From Erwinia phyllosphaerae (GTDB lineage: Bacteria > Pseudomonadota > Gammaproteobacteria > Enterobacterales > Enterobacteriaceae), in contig NZ_JAHSPF010000008.1 of NCBI RefSeq assembly GCF_019132875.1, positions 157,457 through 221,456 on the forward strand: a stretch of 64,000 bases of DNA. Reading direction: 5' to 3'. Below the pieces are notes generated by a model, which ran no database searches, was not told the DNA's origin, and saw only the letters and a list, made by a program, of their open reading frames with translations. Below are positions 19,914-28,396 of this stretch, piece after piece. Every line of letters begins with the position of its first letter. The first letter of the stretch is position 1. The translations under genes and the position numbers were made by a program.

Positions 19914-20792
19914 ATGTTTACGGGAAGTATAGTTGCGCTCGTTACGCCGATGGATGACAAAGGGTCTGTCTGTCGTGCAAGTCTGAAAAAACTGATTGAT
20001 TATCATGTTGCCAGCGGAACGGCGGCAATTGTCTCCGTAGGAACCACGGGCGAGTCGGCAACCTTAAGCCATGATGAACATGGCGACGTGGTGATGATGA
20101 CGCTGGAGCTGGCCGATGGCCGCATACCGATCATCGCCGGAACCGGCGCTAACGCCACGGCGGAAGGCATCGCGTTGACGCGGCGTTTCGAAACCAGCGG
20201 CGTAGTAGGTTGCCTGACCGTCACACCATACTACAACCGTCCTACCCAGGAAGGCCTGTACCAACACTTTAAAGCCATCGCCGAAAGTACCGATCTGCCA
20301 CAAATGCTTTACAATGTGCCATCGCGCACCGGCTGCGATATGCTGCCGGAAACCGTGGGTCGCCTGGCGAAGATTAAAAATATTATCGGAATCAAAGAGG
20401 CGACCGGGAACTTATCGCGGGTTAGCCAGATCCAAGAGCTGGTTGATGACGATTTCGTGCTGGTCAGCGGTGACGACGTTTCTGCCCTCGACTTTATGCA
20501 GTTGGGCGGCAAAGGCGTTATCTCGGTGACGGCGAACATCGCCGCGCGTGAAATGGTGGAGCTTTGTGCGCTTGCCAAACAGGGCAACTTCCAGGAAGCT
20601 CGCCGCCTTAACCAGCGTTTGATGCATCTGCATCAGAAGCTATTTATTGAGCCTAATCCTGTCCCGGTAAAATGGGCGGCTAAAAAATTAGGATTAATTG
20701 CAACCGATACGCTGCGTCTACCGATGACGCCGATGACTGATGCCGGTCGTCCGGTTGTTGAGCAGGCACTGAAAGACGCAGGCCTGCTGTAA
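19914..20792 (+). CDS. dapA: 4-hydroxy-tetrahydrodipicolinate synthase
   Basis: A 292-residue class I aldolase-fold enzyme condensing pyruvate and aspartate semialdehyde in lysine/diaminopimelate synthesis. The Schiff-base lysine is in [10 protein letters not shown] at residue 161; [10 protein letters not shown] (residues 43-52) and [16 protein letters not shown] carry the catalytic Thr and Tyr. The ATG at 19914 follows GGAGGGG at good spacing and gives exactly the E. coli length; an in-frame TTG six codons earlier lies in front of the ribosome site. bamC follows after 15 bases, as in E. coli. Confidence 0.98.
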   Translation: MFTGSIVALVTPMDDKGSVCRASLKKLIDYHVASGTAAIVSVGTTGESATLSHDEHGDVVMMTLELADGRIPIIAGTGANATAEGIALTRRFETSGVVGCLTVTPYYNRPTQEGLYQHFKAIAESTDLPQMLYNVPSRTGCDMLPETVGRLAKIKNIIGIKEATGNLSRVSQIQELVDDDFVLVSGDDVSALDFMQLGGKGVISVTANIAAREMVELCALAKQGNFQEARRLNQRLMHLHQKLFIEPNPVPVKWAAKKLGLIATDTLRLPMTPMTDAGRPVVEQALKDAGLL

Positions 20793-20807
20793 ATTTAGGG
20801 AGAAGTA

Positions 20808-21842
20808 ATGGCTTACACAGTACAAAAGTCGGCAATCGCGAAAGTGGTTGGCCTGTCGCTGGTGATGTTGCTGGCGGCATGTTCAAGCGACCAGCGCTAC
20901 AAGCGCCAGGTCAGCGGTGACGAATCTTACCTTCAGGCTGCGGACGTTAACGAACTGCACGCGCCTGCCGGTATGATCCTGCCGCTGCAAAACGGTGATT
21001 TCGACATTCCTTCCGCCAGCAGCAAAGGCGCCATCGGCAAGCAGCTGGACATTCGTCCACCGGCGCAGCCGCTGGCGCTGATGAACGGCACCCGCACGCA
21101 GTTTGCCGGTAATTCAGGTGTGCTGCTGCTGGACAATAACCGTAGCGGATCGCTGTGGCCGCAGGTGGTAGATATCGTGCAGGCACGCAACTATGCTATC
21201 GCCAGCCGTACCGACGCCAGCCAGACGCTGACCACCGACTGGGTACAGTGGAACCGTGCGGATGAAGATCATCAGTATCGCGGCCGCTACCAGATCAGCG
21301 TACAGCAGCAGGGCTATCAGCAGGCGCTGACCGTGAAGCTACTGGAGCTGCAGCAGGAAGGCAAAGCCGTTACTTCACCCGTACAGATGCAGCGCTATAC
21401 CGCGCAGATGCTTAACGAGCTAAGCAGCGGCCTGGACAAGAATGAAACCACGCGTGAAAACGCGGCGGCAAAAGGCAGCGTGGCGCAGATCAACGTGCAG
21501 AGCGGTGCGGATGATACCGGCCTGCCGAACCTGATTGTACGCGCGCCGTTTAACGTCGTCTGGCAGCGTCTGCCGGCCGCGCTGGAACGCGCAGGTATGA
21601 AGGTAACCGATCAGAACCGTCCGCAGGGCAGCCTTAGCGTGACCTACAGTGAGCCTTCCAGCGAAACCTGGGACCAGCTTGGCGCGAAAGATCCTGAGCT
21701 GACCAACGGCAAATATAAGCTGCAGGTCGGCGACCTGGATAACCGCAGCAGCCTGCAGTTCCTGGATCCAAAAGGACACTCGCTGACCCAGTCGCAAAAC
21801 GATGCGCTGGTGGCGGTGCTTCAGGCGGCATTCAACAAATAA
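20808..21842 (+). CDS. bamC: Outer membrane protein assembly lipoprotein BamC
   Basis: A 344-residue lipoprotein of the BAM complex. The signal sequence ends in the lipobox LLAAC, with the acylated cysteine at residue 25. The unstructured N-terminal segment [17 protein letters not shown], which binds BamD, is conserved, and two helix-grip domains follow (about residues 100-210 and 225-340). The product belongs to the inner leaflet of the outer membrane, possibly partly surface exposed. It forms an operon with dapA and is followed directly by a strong terminator. Confidence 0.97.
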   Translation: MAYTVQKSAIAKVVGLSLVMLLAACSSDQRYKRQVSGDESYLQAADVNELHAPAGMILPLQNGDFDIPSASSKGAIGKQLDIRPPAQPLALMNGTRTQFAGNSGVLLLDNNRSGSLWPQVVDIVQARNYAIASRTDASQTLTTDWVQWNRADEDHQYRGRYQISVQQQGYQQALTVKLLELQQEGKAVTSPVQMQRYTAQMLNELSSGLDKNETTRENAAAKGSVAQINVQSGADDTGLPNLIVRAPFNVVWQRLPAALERAGMKVTDQNRPQGSLSVTYSEPSSETWDQLGAKDPELTNGKYKLQVGDLDNRSSLQFLDPKGHSLTQSQNDALVAVLQAAFNK

Positions 21843-21846
21843 TCGC

Positions 21847-21872
21847 AAGGCCGGCACGTTCCGGCCTTTTTT
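21847..21872 (+). terminator. Terminator of dapA-bamC
   Basis: 8-bp stem AAGGCCGG/CCGGCCTT around CACGTT, then a run of six T, four bases past the bamC stop. Confidence 0.9.
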
Positions 21873-21882
21873 ATTTGCCGCT

Positions 21883-21898
21883 GCGTAATCGATTGCTT
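21883..21898. promoter_or_regulatory. Probable PurR operator of purC
   Basis: GCGTAATCGATTGCTT matches the PurR core GCAANCGNTTGC at all but one defined base and lies about 107 bases before purC, between the bamC terminator and the purC leader. PurR control of purC is known in E. coli; this site is weaker than the purMN one. Confidence 0.5.
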
Positions 21899-22004
21899 CG
21901 GTTTTTTCGCGGTCGATCATACAATAGATGCAATAGTTCATATCCGGCCGTTCTGGCGTGGCTAAGGCCAGGGCGAAAGGGGATTTCACGTTTGGAGTAT
22001 AGAG

Positions 22005-22718
22005 ATGAAAAAGCAAGCTGAGTTGTATCGCGGCAAAGCGAAAACCGTTTACAGCACCGAAAATCCGGATCTGTTGGTACTCGAATTCCGCAATGATACG
22101 TCAGCACTGGACGGTGAACGCATCGAACAGTTTGATCGTAAAGGAATGATTAACAATAAGTTTAACCATTTCATCATGACGAAACTGGCAGAAGCGGGCA
22201 TTCCTACCCAGATGGAAGCGTTGCTTTCCGATAACGAAGCGCTGGTTAAAAAGCTGGATATGGTGCCGGTTGAATGCGTGATGCGTAACCGCGCGGCGGG
22301 CTCGCTGGTAAAACGTCTGGGTGTAGAAGAAGGCATGATCCTTAACCCGCCGCTGTTTGACCTGTTTTTAAAAGACGATGCGCGTCACGATCCTATGGTG
22401 AACGAATCCTATTGCGAAACGTTTGGCTGGGTAAGCAAAGAGAACCTGGCGCGTATGCGCGAGCTGACCTACAAAGCCAACGAGGTGCTGAGCAAGCTTT
22501 TTGCCGATGCCGGTCTAATCCTGGTGGACTTTAAGCTGGAGTTCGGTCTGTTTAACGGCGAAGTCACGCTGGGCGACGAGTTTTCACCGGACGGTGCCCG
22601 CCTGTGGGATAAAGAAACGCTGAACAAGATGGATAAAGACCGCTACCGTCAGAGCCTTGGCGGCCTGATTGAAGCCTACGAAGAAGTGGCTAACCGCCTG
22701 GGCGTCAAGCTGGACTGA
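22005..22718 (+). CDS. purC: SAICAR synthetase
   Basis: A 237-residue phosphoribosylaminoimidazole-succinocarboxamide synthase, joining CAIR and aspartate with ATP in purine synthesis. The start [18 protein letters not shown] is the family signature; [20 protein letters not shown] near residue 87 and the acidic metal site [10 protein letters not shown] near residue 172 are intact. Length equals E. coli PurC. GGAG precedes the ATG. It is a single-gene unit ended by a strong hairpin. Confidence 0.98.
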   Translation: MKKQAELYRGKAKTVYSTENPDLLVLEFRNDTSALDGERIEQFDRKGMINNKFNHFIMTKLAEAGIPTQMEALLSDNEALVKKLDMVPVECVMRNRAAGSLVKRLGVEEGMILNPPLFDLFLKDDARHDPMVNESYCETFGWVSKENLARMRELTYKANEVLSKLFADAGLILVDFKLEFGLFNGEVTLGDEFSPDGARLWDKETLNKMDKDRYRQSLGGLIEAYEEVANRLGVKLD

Positions 22719-22724
22719 TTTTTC

Positions 22725-22755
22725 AGGCTGCGGCACCTGCCGCAGCCTCTGTTTT
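22725..22755 (+). terminator. Terminator of purC
   Basis: Perfect 9-bp stem AGGCTGCGG/CCGCAGCCT around CACCTG, followed by CTGTTTT; seven bases past the stop. Confidence 0.85.
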
Positions 22756-22882
22756 ACCTCCCATACTGTTCCTGCATTCTGAATCTGCCTTTTGCTCCGG
22801 ATTAATCAGCATCACCGCACTGGTGCCAGGCGCTGCGCACGACTAAAATCACTCCATCATTTTATAAACCAGGGGTTAATGT

Positions 22883-23737
22883 ATGCGTTGGCAAGGGCGC
22901 CGTGAGAGCGATAACGTGGAAGATCGCCGTAATGAGTCCGGTACGGTAGGAACCGGGAGAATGCGGATTCCACGTGGTAAAGGCGGTATTGTCCTGCTGA
23001 TTATCGTGATGATTGCTGGCTATTATGGCTACGACTTAACCCCCTTACTAAACGGTGGTTCCTCTTCACTTTCCCAGCCAGCTTCGCAACAAACTACGGC
23101 GCAGCAGGATGAAGCCGCAAAATTTACCTCGGTGATGCTGGCAACCACCGAAGACACCTGGCATAAAATCTTTCAAAAGATGGGTAAAACCTATACCCCG
23201 CCAAAGCTGGTGATGTATCGCGGCTCGACGCGTACCGGCTGCGGCACGGGCCAGTCGGTGATGGGGCCTTTTTACTGCCCGACCGACAGCACCGTTTATA
23301 TCGATCTCTCGTTCTATGACGAAATGAAAAACAAGCTGGGCGCGGATGGCGATTTTGCGCAGGGCTATGTGGTCGCGCATGAGGTAGGCCATCACGTGCA
23401 GCGTTTGCTGGGCATCGAGCCAAAGGTGCGACAGCTCCAGCAGCAGGGTGGGCAAAAGCAGGCGAATCAGCTTTCGGTCAAGCTGGAGCTACAGGCCGAC
23501 TGCTTTGCTGGCGTGTGGGGACACTATATGCAGCAGGAAAACGTACTGGAACCGGGCGATCTGCAGGAAGCGCTGAACGCCGCCGAAGCGATTGGCGACG
23601 ATCGCCTCCAGCAGCAGAGCCAGGGACGCGTGGTGCCGGACAGCTTTACGCACGGCACGTCGCAACAGCGCTATAGCTGGTTTAAAAAGGGTTTCGACAG
23701 CGGCAATCCTGGCCAGTGTGATACCTTCGGTGGCTGA
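22883..23737 (+). CDS. ypfJ: Neutral zinc metallopeptidase family protein YpfJ
   Basis: A 284-residue membrane-anchored protein. The first 30 residues are charged ([16 protein letters not shown]), a helix spans about 33-52, and the zinc motif HEVGHHVQ is near residue 166 with [15 protein letters not shown] downstream, the third-ligand region. It is homologous to E. coli YpfJ; no substrate is established to my knowledge. tmcA starts 8 bases before its stop. Confidence 0.93.
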   Translation: MRWQGRRESDNVEDRRNESGTVGTGRMRIPRGKGGIVLLIIVMIAGYYGYDLTPLLNGGSSSLSQPASQQTTAQQDEAAKFTSVMLATTEDTWHKIFQKMGKTYTPPKLVMYRGSTRTGCGTGQSVMGPFYCPTDSTVYIDLSFYDEMKNKLGADGDFAQGYVVAHEVGHHVQRLLGIEPKVRQLQQQGGQKQANQLSVKLELQADCFAGVWGHYMQQENVLEPGDLQEALNAAEAIGDDRLQQQSQGRVVPDSFTHGTSQQRYSWFKKGFDSGNPGQCDTFGG

Positions 23738-25757
23738 TTTACGCGACGTCAGCGCACAAACGGAACGGCTACGCCAGCAGGGTATGCGGCGGCTGATGGT
23801 AGTCAGCGGCGATTTTGCATGGTGCCAGCAGCAGGTGCAGCAATGGGTGTCGCTGTTGCCCGGCGACTGGCTATGGCTGGGCGATGCGCCGCAAAGTCCG
23901 CTGCACTGCGCGCCCGGAGCGGCAAAAACGCTGCTTGGCCAGGAGTTTCTTCATGCCGTTTTCGATGCGCGTCACGGGTTTGATGCGCAAGCGCTGGCGA
24001 TTGTAGCGGGAACGCTGAAGGCGGGCAGCTGGCTACTGTTGCTGGTGCCAGAGTGGGCCAGCTGGCTAACGCAGCCCGATAACGATTCGCTGCGCTGGGG
24101 CGAAACGGCCGCGCCTGTCGCTACGCCTAACTTTATTTCGCGCCTGCAAAAACTGTTGCTGGCCGATCCGCAGGTGGCAAAGCTTTGTCAAAATCAGGCT
24201 CCCGTTTTGCCTGCGCCGCTACCGGCGCCAGCCTGGCAGCCGAATGACGTTTCGCAGCAGCAGCAGCTACTGGAGCAGTTACTGACGGAGAAGCCGGGAA
24301 TTTACGTGCTGACGGCACCGCGTGGGCGAGGCAAATCGGCGCTTGCCGGATCGCTGGCAGCGCGCTGGCCCGGTCGCTGTCTGATTTCAGCCCCGGCAAA
24401 AGCGGCGACGGAGGTGTTGGCCAACTTCGCCGGTGACGCTTTTCATTTTATCGCGCCCGACAGGCTGCTGGCGCTGGAATCATCGGAACTGCCACGGGAT
24501 ATCGACTGGTTGCTGATCGACGAGGCGGCGGCTATTCCCGCGCCGATGCTGGAACGGCTGGTCAGGCTTTTTCCCCGCACGCTGTTAACCACCACGCTGC
24601 AAGGCTATGAAGGAACGGGACGCGGCTTCCTGCTAAAATTTTGCGCCGGGCTGCCGGACGTAACGCTTTGCAAGCTCGACAAGCCATTACGCTGGGCGCA
24701 GCAGGATCCGCTGGAGCACTTTATCGAACGGGCGCTTCTGTTTAGCGAAGCTGAACCGGAAACCCGCGGTACGGACGTGCATTTCTGTTTTCCGCGCCAG
24801 CAGGACTGGCAGGATAAGCCGGAGACGCTTGAAGCGATCTACCAGCTGTTAACCAGCGCGCACTATCGCACTTCGCCTCTCGATCTGCGGCGGATGATGG
24901 ATGCGCCAGGCATGCACTTTAGCGCGGCTTTGCAAGGCAAAAGCGTTCAGGCCGCTTTGTGGCTGGTGGATGAAGGTGGTTTGTCGGCCGAACTGGCGCA
25001 GGCCATCTGGGCGGGGCTGCGCCGTCCCGCCGGGAATCTGGTTGCCCAGTCGCTTGCCGCACACGGCGGCTGGCCCGAGGCGGCGCAAATGCGTTCCCGC
25101 CGCATCAGCCGTATTGCGGTCACGCCTGCGCTACGGCGGCACGGTATTGGCCAGCAACTGGTACAGCAAAGCATTGACCAGGCGCAAGGTCTGGATTTCC
25201 TTTCCGTCAGCTTTGGCTACACGCCAGCGCTGTGGCATTTCTGGCAGGCCTGCGGTTTTCAGCTGGCACGTTTTGGTACGCGGCCGGAAGCCAGCAGCGG
25301 CTGCTATGCCGCCATGGCTATTTTACCGTTAAGCGAGCGGGGCAGGGTGCTCGCCGGGAAGGCAGCCCAACGTCTGGCGCGCGACTGGCGCTGGCTACAG
25401 CCTTTGCTGGATGGCGTGGAGCTGGCATTTCCCGCCATGGCAGACGACCAGCCTGATGACGAAGACTGGCGCGAGCTGGCGGGCTTTGCCTGGGCGCAAC
25501 GCTCGTTCGACGCAAGTATCGGCGCGCTGGGAAGGCTGTTGACCAATACTTCGCAGCCGTTGCCTTTATTGCAGGGAATGCTGTTGGCGCGGCTATCGCA
25601 GGCCGAGCTGATCGGGCTGTCGGGGCTGTCAGGCAAAAAAGCGTTACTCAACGGCTGGCGGCAGGAGGCCGAGCGGGCATTGCTGGCACTGGATAAAAAC
25701 CGCGCTGAAGAGTGGCGAAATAGACTAATTCGCATGAAGAGTGGCGAGATCGACTAA
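23730..25757 (+). CDS. tmcA: tRNA(Met) cytidine acetyltransferase TmcA
   Basis: A 675-residue enzyme that acetylates the wobble cytidine (ac4C34) of elongator tRNA-Met with acetyl-CoA and ATP. Walker A is [12 protein letters not shown] near residue 193 and Walker [11 protein letters not shown] near residue 262; the GNAT domain includes [20 protein letters not shown] near 455. The likely start is GTG at 23730, overlapping the ypfJ stop and giving a protein of E. coli length (671); the open frame upstream lies inside ypfJ. The stop lies within a 29-bp tandem repeat, so the last residues differ from the family. Confidence 0.93.
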   Translation: MADLRDVSAQTERLRQQGMRRLMVVSGDFAWCQQQVQQWVSLLPGDWLWLGDAPQSPLHCAPGAAKTLLGQEFLHAVFDARHGFDAQALAIVAGTLKAGSWLLLLVPEWASWLTQPDNDSLRWGETAAPVATPNFISRLQKLLLADPQVAKLCQNQAPVLPAPLPAPAWQPNDVSQQQQLLEQLLTEKPGIYVLTAPRGRGKSALAGSLAARWPGRCLISAPAKAATEVLANFAGDAFHFIAPDRLLALESSELPRDIDWLLIDEAAAIPAPMLERLVRLFPRTLLTTTLQGYEGTGRGFLLKFCAGLPDVTLCKLDKPLRWAQQDPLEHFIERALLFSEAEPETRGTDVHFCFPRQQDWQDKPETLEAIYQLLTSAHYRTSPLDLRRMMDAPGMHFSAALQGKSVQAALWLVDEGGLSAELAQAIWAGLRRPAGNLVAQSLAAHGGWPEAAQMRSRRISRIAVTPALRRHGIGQQLVQQSIDQAQGLDFLSVSFGYTPALWHFWQACGFQLARFGTRPEASSGCYAAMAILPLSERGRVLAGKAAQRLARDWRWLQPLLDGVELAFPAMADDQPDDEDWRELAGFAWAQRSFDASIGALGRLLTNTSQPLPLLQGMLLARLSQAELIGLSGLSGKKALLNGWRQEAERALLALDKNRAEEWRNRLIRMKSGEID

Positions 25758-25776
25758 TCCGCATGAAGAGTGCGGA
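25706..25776. repeat. 29-bp tandem repeat spanning the tmcA stop
   Basis: Units at 25706-25734 and 25735-25763 differ at 3 of 29 positions; a partial third unit covers 25764-25776. Because 29 is not a multiple of three, each copy changes the reading frame, and the tmcA stop lies in the second unit. Confidence 0.9.
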
Positions 25777-25914
25777 TGTGGCAGAGAGGACGCAAAAAGC
25801 CGGGGACTGGCCGACGGGCACAGGACAAAAGTAACGACAACCGGCAGGCACGGCCGCCATGTCTCGCGGCCATGCCCGTGGTGCTTTGCCTGAGGGACAG
25901 GCAAAGCAATCCGG
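25777..25914. other. Hairpin-rich intergenic segment between tmcA and ypfN
   Basis: No gene is supported. Two inverted repeats stand out: 25847-25876 (GGCCGC/GCGGCC core extended by GGCA/TGCC) and 25883-25907 (perfect 10-bp arms GCTTTGCCTG/CAGGCAAAGC). Neither has a T-run, so they are not classical terminators. The E. coli gene ypfH belongs here but is absent. Confidence 0.6.
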
Positions 25915-26103
25915 CTACTTTTTCTTTGGCCAGTCGTCGTCGTCATCCCACTTATCGTTGAAATCACGATGCGGCGGCAAATCGGGTTTGTTGTCCATAT
26001 ATTTTTTGTGGTCGATACGCTTCAGGTCTTTATAGACGTTCATCAGTATGCCGACCATCAGCACGATACCTATCAGCCACCAGTAGTGTTTAAGCCATTC
26101 CAT
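25915..26103 (-). CDS. ypfN: Small membrane protein YpfN
   Basis: A 62-residue UPF0370 protein. One membrane helix (about residues 4-23, [17 protein letters not shown]) is followed by [20 protein letters not shown] and an acidic C-terminal end with five consecutive aspartates. It closely matches E. coli YpfN (66 aa). It follows dapE by 9 bases, so it is probably in the yffB-dapE-ypfN operon. Function is unknown. Confidence 0.93.
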   Translation of the reverse strand: MEWLKHYWWLIGIVLMVGILMNVYKDLKRIDHKKYMDNKPDLPPHRDFNDKWDDDDDWPKKK

Positions 26104-26112
26104 ATTTCATCC

Positions 26113-27240
26113 TTACGCGATTAACTGTTCCATGATGCGTTGGTACATTCTGCTCAACAGCTGTAGATCGGCGGCCTTCACGCACTCATTGATTTTATGA
26201 ATGGTCGCGTTGACCGGCCCCAGCTCTACCACCTGCGCGCCCATACGTGCGATAAAGCGGCCGTCGGAAGTACCGCCGGTGGTCAGCAGCTGCGGCTTAA
26301 TTTCATTATAGTGCTCAACGGCGTTTACCACCGCCTCAACCAGTTTGCCGGTCGAAGTCAGGAATGGCTGACCGGAAACCACCCAGTCCAGCGAGTAGCG
26401 CAGCTGATGACGATCCAGCAGATCTTTTACGCGCTGCTTGATCATCTCATCGGTCAGTTCCGTACTAAAACGGAAATTAAACTGTACGAAAAATTCGCCC
26501 GGAATCACGTTGTTGCTGCCGGTTCCGGCCTGCACGTTGGCAATCTGCATACTGGTAGGCGGGAAAAATTCGTTGCCCCGATCCCATTCCGTTGCCGCCA
26601 GCTCGTTTAAAGCAGGCAGCGCGCGGTGTACCGGATTATCGGCCAGATGAGGATAAGCAACGTGGCCCTGCACGCCGTGAATGGTCAGGTTAGCGGTCAT
26701 GGAGCCGCGACGGCCATTTTTAACCACGTCGCCCACTACTTCGGTGCTGGAAGGCTCGCCAACCAGGCAATAGTCAAGACGTTCGTGGCGCGCCATAAGC
26801 GCTTCGACCACCTTCACCGTACCGTTGGTGGCGCTGGCTTCTTCATCCGACGTGATCAAAAAAGCCAGGCGGCCTTTGTGGTTGGGATGGGTCGCGACAA
26901 ATCTTTCGGCTGCGACAATCATCGCGGCCAGCGAGCCTTTCATATCGGCCGCGCCGCGCCCAAACAGCATGCCGTCGCGAATGGTGGGTTCAAACGGCGG
27001 ATTAATCCAGCGGCTGGCGTCGCCCGCCGGCACCACGTCGGTATGGCCGGCAAATGCCAGCGTTTCGCCTTTGCCGCGCCATGCCCAAAAATTCTGCGTG
27101 TCGCCAATATTCATTGCTTCAACGGTAAAGCCCAGCGCCTGAAGGCGCTCGATCATCAGGGCCTGGCAACCGGCATCATCCGGGCTGAGGGAAGGACGAC
27201 GAATAAGCTGCTGCGTCAGCTCAATGACCGGACAAAACAT
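26113..27240 (-). CDS. dapE: Succinyl-diaminopimelate desuccinylase
   Basis: A 375-residue M20 metallohydrolase that releases LL-diaminopimelate and succinate in lysine and peptidoglycan precursor synthesis. The di-zinc site is visible in [14 protein letters not shown] (near residue 62), [15 protein letters not shown] (near residue 93) and [13 protein letters not shown] (catalytic glutamate near 134), with a last ligand in [10 protein letters not shown] near 348. Length equals the E. coli enzyme. The ATG lies 2 bases after the yffB stop, indicating an operon. It complements dapA elsewhere in the window. Confidence 0.98.
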   Translation of the reverse strand: MFCPVIELTQQLIRRPSLSPDDAGCQALMIERLQALGFTVEAMNIGDTQNFWAWRGKGETLAFAGHTDVVPAGDASRWINPPFEPTIRDGMLFGRGAADMKGSLAAMIVAAERFVATHPNHKGRLAFLITSDEEASATNGTVKVVEALMARHERLDYCLVGEPSSTEVVGDVVKNGRRGSMTANLTIHGVQGHVAYPHLADNPVHRALPALNELAATEWDRGNEFFPPTSMQIANVQAGTGSNNVIPGEFFVQFNFRFSTELTDEMIKQRVKDLLDRHQLRYSLDWVVSGQPFLTSTGKLVEAVVNAVEHYNEIKPQLLTTGGTSDGRFIARMGAQVVELGPVNATIHKINECVKAADLQLLSRMYQRIMEQLIA

Positions 27241-27242
27241 AA

Positions 27243-27602
27243 TCAGGACTTCTCCACAATAAAAGACGAATAGCTGGCTTCATTAAAGCCCAGCAGCATA
27301 GAGCCATCGGCGCGGCTGAGCAACGGTCGTTTAATCATTGCCGGTTGTTCCAGCATCAGCTGCTGCGCGGTAGCGGCGTTATTAACCTTTGCGCGCGTTT
27401 CTTCGCTCAGCTTGCGCCAGGTAGTGCCGCGCGTGTTAAGCAATGCTTCCCAGCCCAGCACGTCGGTAAAAGTTTGCAGCAAGGCGGCATCCAGCCCGTC
27501 TGCGCGATAGTCGTGGAACTGATAAGCTATCTGGTTTGCCTCTAAATACTTCCTCGCCTTTTTTATCGTGTCGCAATTTTTAATGCCGTACATCGTCAGC
27601 AT
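27243..27602 (-). CDS. yffB: ArsC-family protein YffB (Spx/MgsR-like)
   Basis: A 119-residue thioredoxin-fold protein. The N-terminal [20 protein letters not shown] carries one cysteine near residue 10, and [20 protein letters not shown] the C-terminal signature. It is homologous to E. coli YffB, which has a glutathione-binding ArsC fold but no proven arsenate reductase activity. It heads the yffB-dapE-ypfN operon. Confidence 0.93.
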   Translation of the reverse strand: MLTMYGIKNCDTIKKARKYLEANQIAYQFHDYRADGLDAALLQTFTDVLGWEALLNTRGTTWRKLSEETRAKVNNAATAQQLMLEQPAMIKRPLLSRADGSMLLGFNEASYSSFIVEKS

Positions 27603-27735
27603 GGCGGGTTCCCTTCTTTTTTTTATGGGTTTAATCTATATTCGATACTGCTCGGGCGCGTAGTTTACAACGGATGCGCCTGCGAGGCACGGAAGACGGT
27701 ATAAACTCAAGAGAGCAGGAATAAGGAGGGGCAAT

Positions 27736-27930
27736 ATGAACTATATGACAGCGTCTTCCGCCCATACGGTTGAAGAAACCCAGTCGACAATTGTAATCGC
27801 CAGGAAAAACGAGAGCCGTTGCGACGAGTTTAACCATATCGTTGAAGCGGTGCTGGCCGAACACCCGGATGCCAAAACGCATATTGACAGCGAGAGCGGC
27901 GGCTATGACAAAATTATCGTTTTGAAGTAA
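27736..27930 (+). CDS. Hypothetical small protein
   Basis: A 64-residue open frame with a strong ribosome site (AAGGAGGGG, about 6 bases before the ATG) in the gap between yffB and acrD. The protein is soluble-looking: TIVIARKNESRCDEFNHIVE, an acidic middle and a C-terminal KIIVLK strand; one cysteine. The alternating strand-helix-strand pattern suggests a small folded domain. I do not recognise a family. A GC-rich hairpin (GGGGGC/GCCCCC) follows within 30 bases. The ribosome site and an acidic, well-mixed composition argue that it is real. Confidence 0.6.
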   Translation: MNYMTASSAHTVEETQSTIVIARKNESRCDEFNHIVEAVLAEHPDAKTHIDSESGGYDKIIVLK

Positions 27931-28135
27931 CGTGCGAGGGGGCGTGGCCCCCTTAACCGTTTTTCGCCGTACCTGACCTTGCAACGTCCTACCTCCCGGA
28001 ACATCCTCCGCTTAACTCCTCTTTTTAGCTGATGCTTACCAATCAGCGACTTAGCAAATGCTCTGACGCCTGATGATAAGCAGGCTATTAATTCCTTTAA
28101 AAATCAGTCGATAAGAAATGTGCGTTACCTCACGT

Positions 28136-28153
28136 ATTAGGATAAATCCTAAT
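28136..28153. promoter_or_regulatory. Perfect 18-bp palindrome upstream of ypfM
   Basis: ATTAGGATAAATCCTAAT has 8-bp perfect arms around AA. Another overlapping pair, CCTAA/TTAGG (28148-28160), reuses its right arm. It is centred about 73 bases before the predicted ypfM transcription start and resembles RcsB-type sites, though the regulator is not certain. Confidence 0.55.
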
Positions 28154-28182
28154 TTTTAGGGGGTTTTCATGGTCGAAAGTAG

Positions 28183-28212
28183 TTCACTTCGCCTTAGGAA
28201 TAATCCTATAAT
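28183..28212 (+). promoter_or_regulatory. ypfM promoter overlapped by a second palindrome
   Basis: TTCACT (28183-28188), an 18-base spacer and a perfect -10 TATAAT (28207-28212). TAGGAATAATCCTA (28195-28208) overlaps the spacer and the -10 and matches the RcsAB consensus at 12 of 14 positions. An operator here would be expected to block RNA polymerase. Confidence 0.6.
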
Positions 28213-28240
28213 AGCCTCACTACAACGAGAGAGGTGATGT

Positions 28241-28303
28241 ATGATCGACTTAGAACTGGGGAACTGGAAAGACTTTATCGAAGCGATGTTGACTCGTAAG
28301 TAA
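28241..28303 (+). CDS. ypfM: Small protein YpfM (20 residues)
   Basis: The 20-codon frame MIDLELGNWKDFIEAMLTRK matches my memory of the 19-residue E. coli YpfM (MIERELGNWKDFIEVMLRK) and sits in the same place, between acrD and yffB. GAGAGGTG lies 5-6 bases upstream as ribosome site. An amphipathic helix is likely. Its function is unknown. It has its own promoter with a perfect -10 about 29 bases before the start. Confidence 0.9.
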   Translation: MIDLELGNWKDFIEAMLTRK

Positions 28304-28364
28304 CACATTCATAAAGAGAAGCTCAGCGACAGCATCAACCAGCTTAACTTTCAGTATCCGACTT

Positions 28365-28393
28365 AAAAAGGCAGCCCCCGGGCTGCCTTTTGC
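28365..28393. terminator. Bidirectional terminator between ypfM and acrD
   Basis: AAAGGCAGCCC (28367-28377) pairs with GGGCTGCCTTT (28380-28390); A-rich on one side and TTTTGC on the other. It lies four bases past the acrD stop. Confidence 0.85.
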
Positions 28394-28396
28394 TTA

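Noticed and set aside
21420..22016. A 198-codon minus-strand frame across the bamC end and purC start
   Set aside because: It crosses a strong terminator and the purC promoter and has no recognisable protein features.
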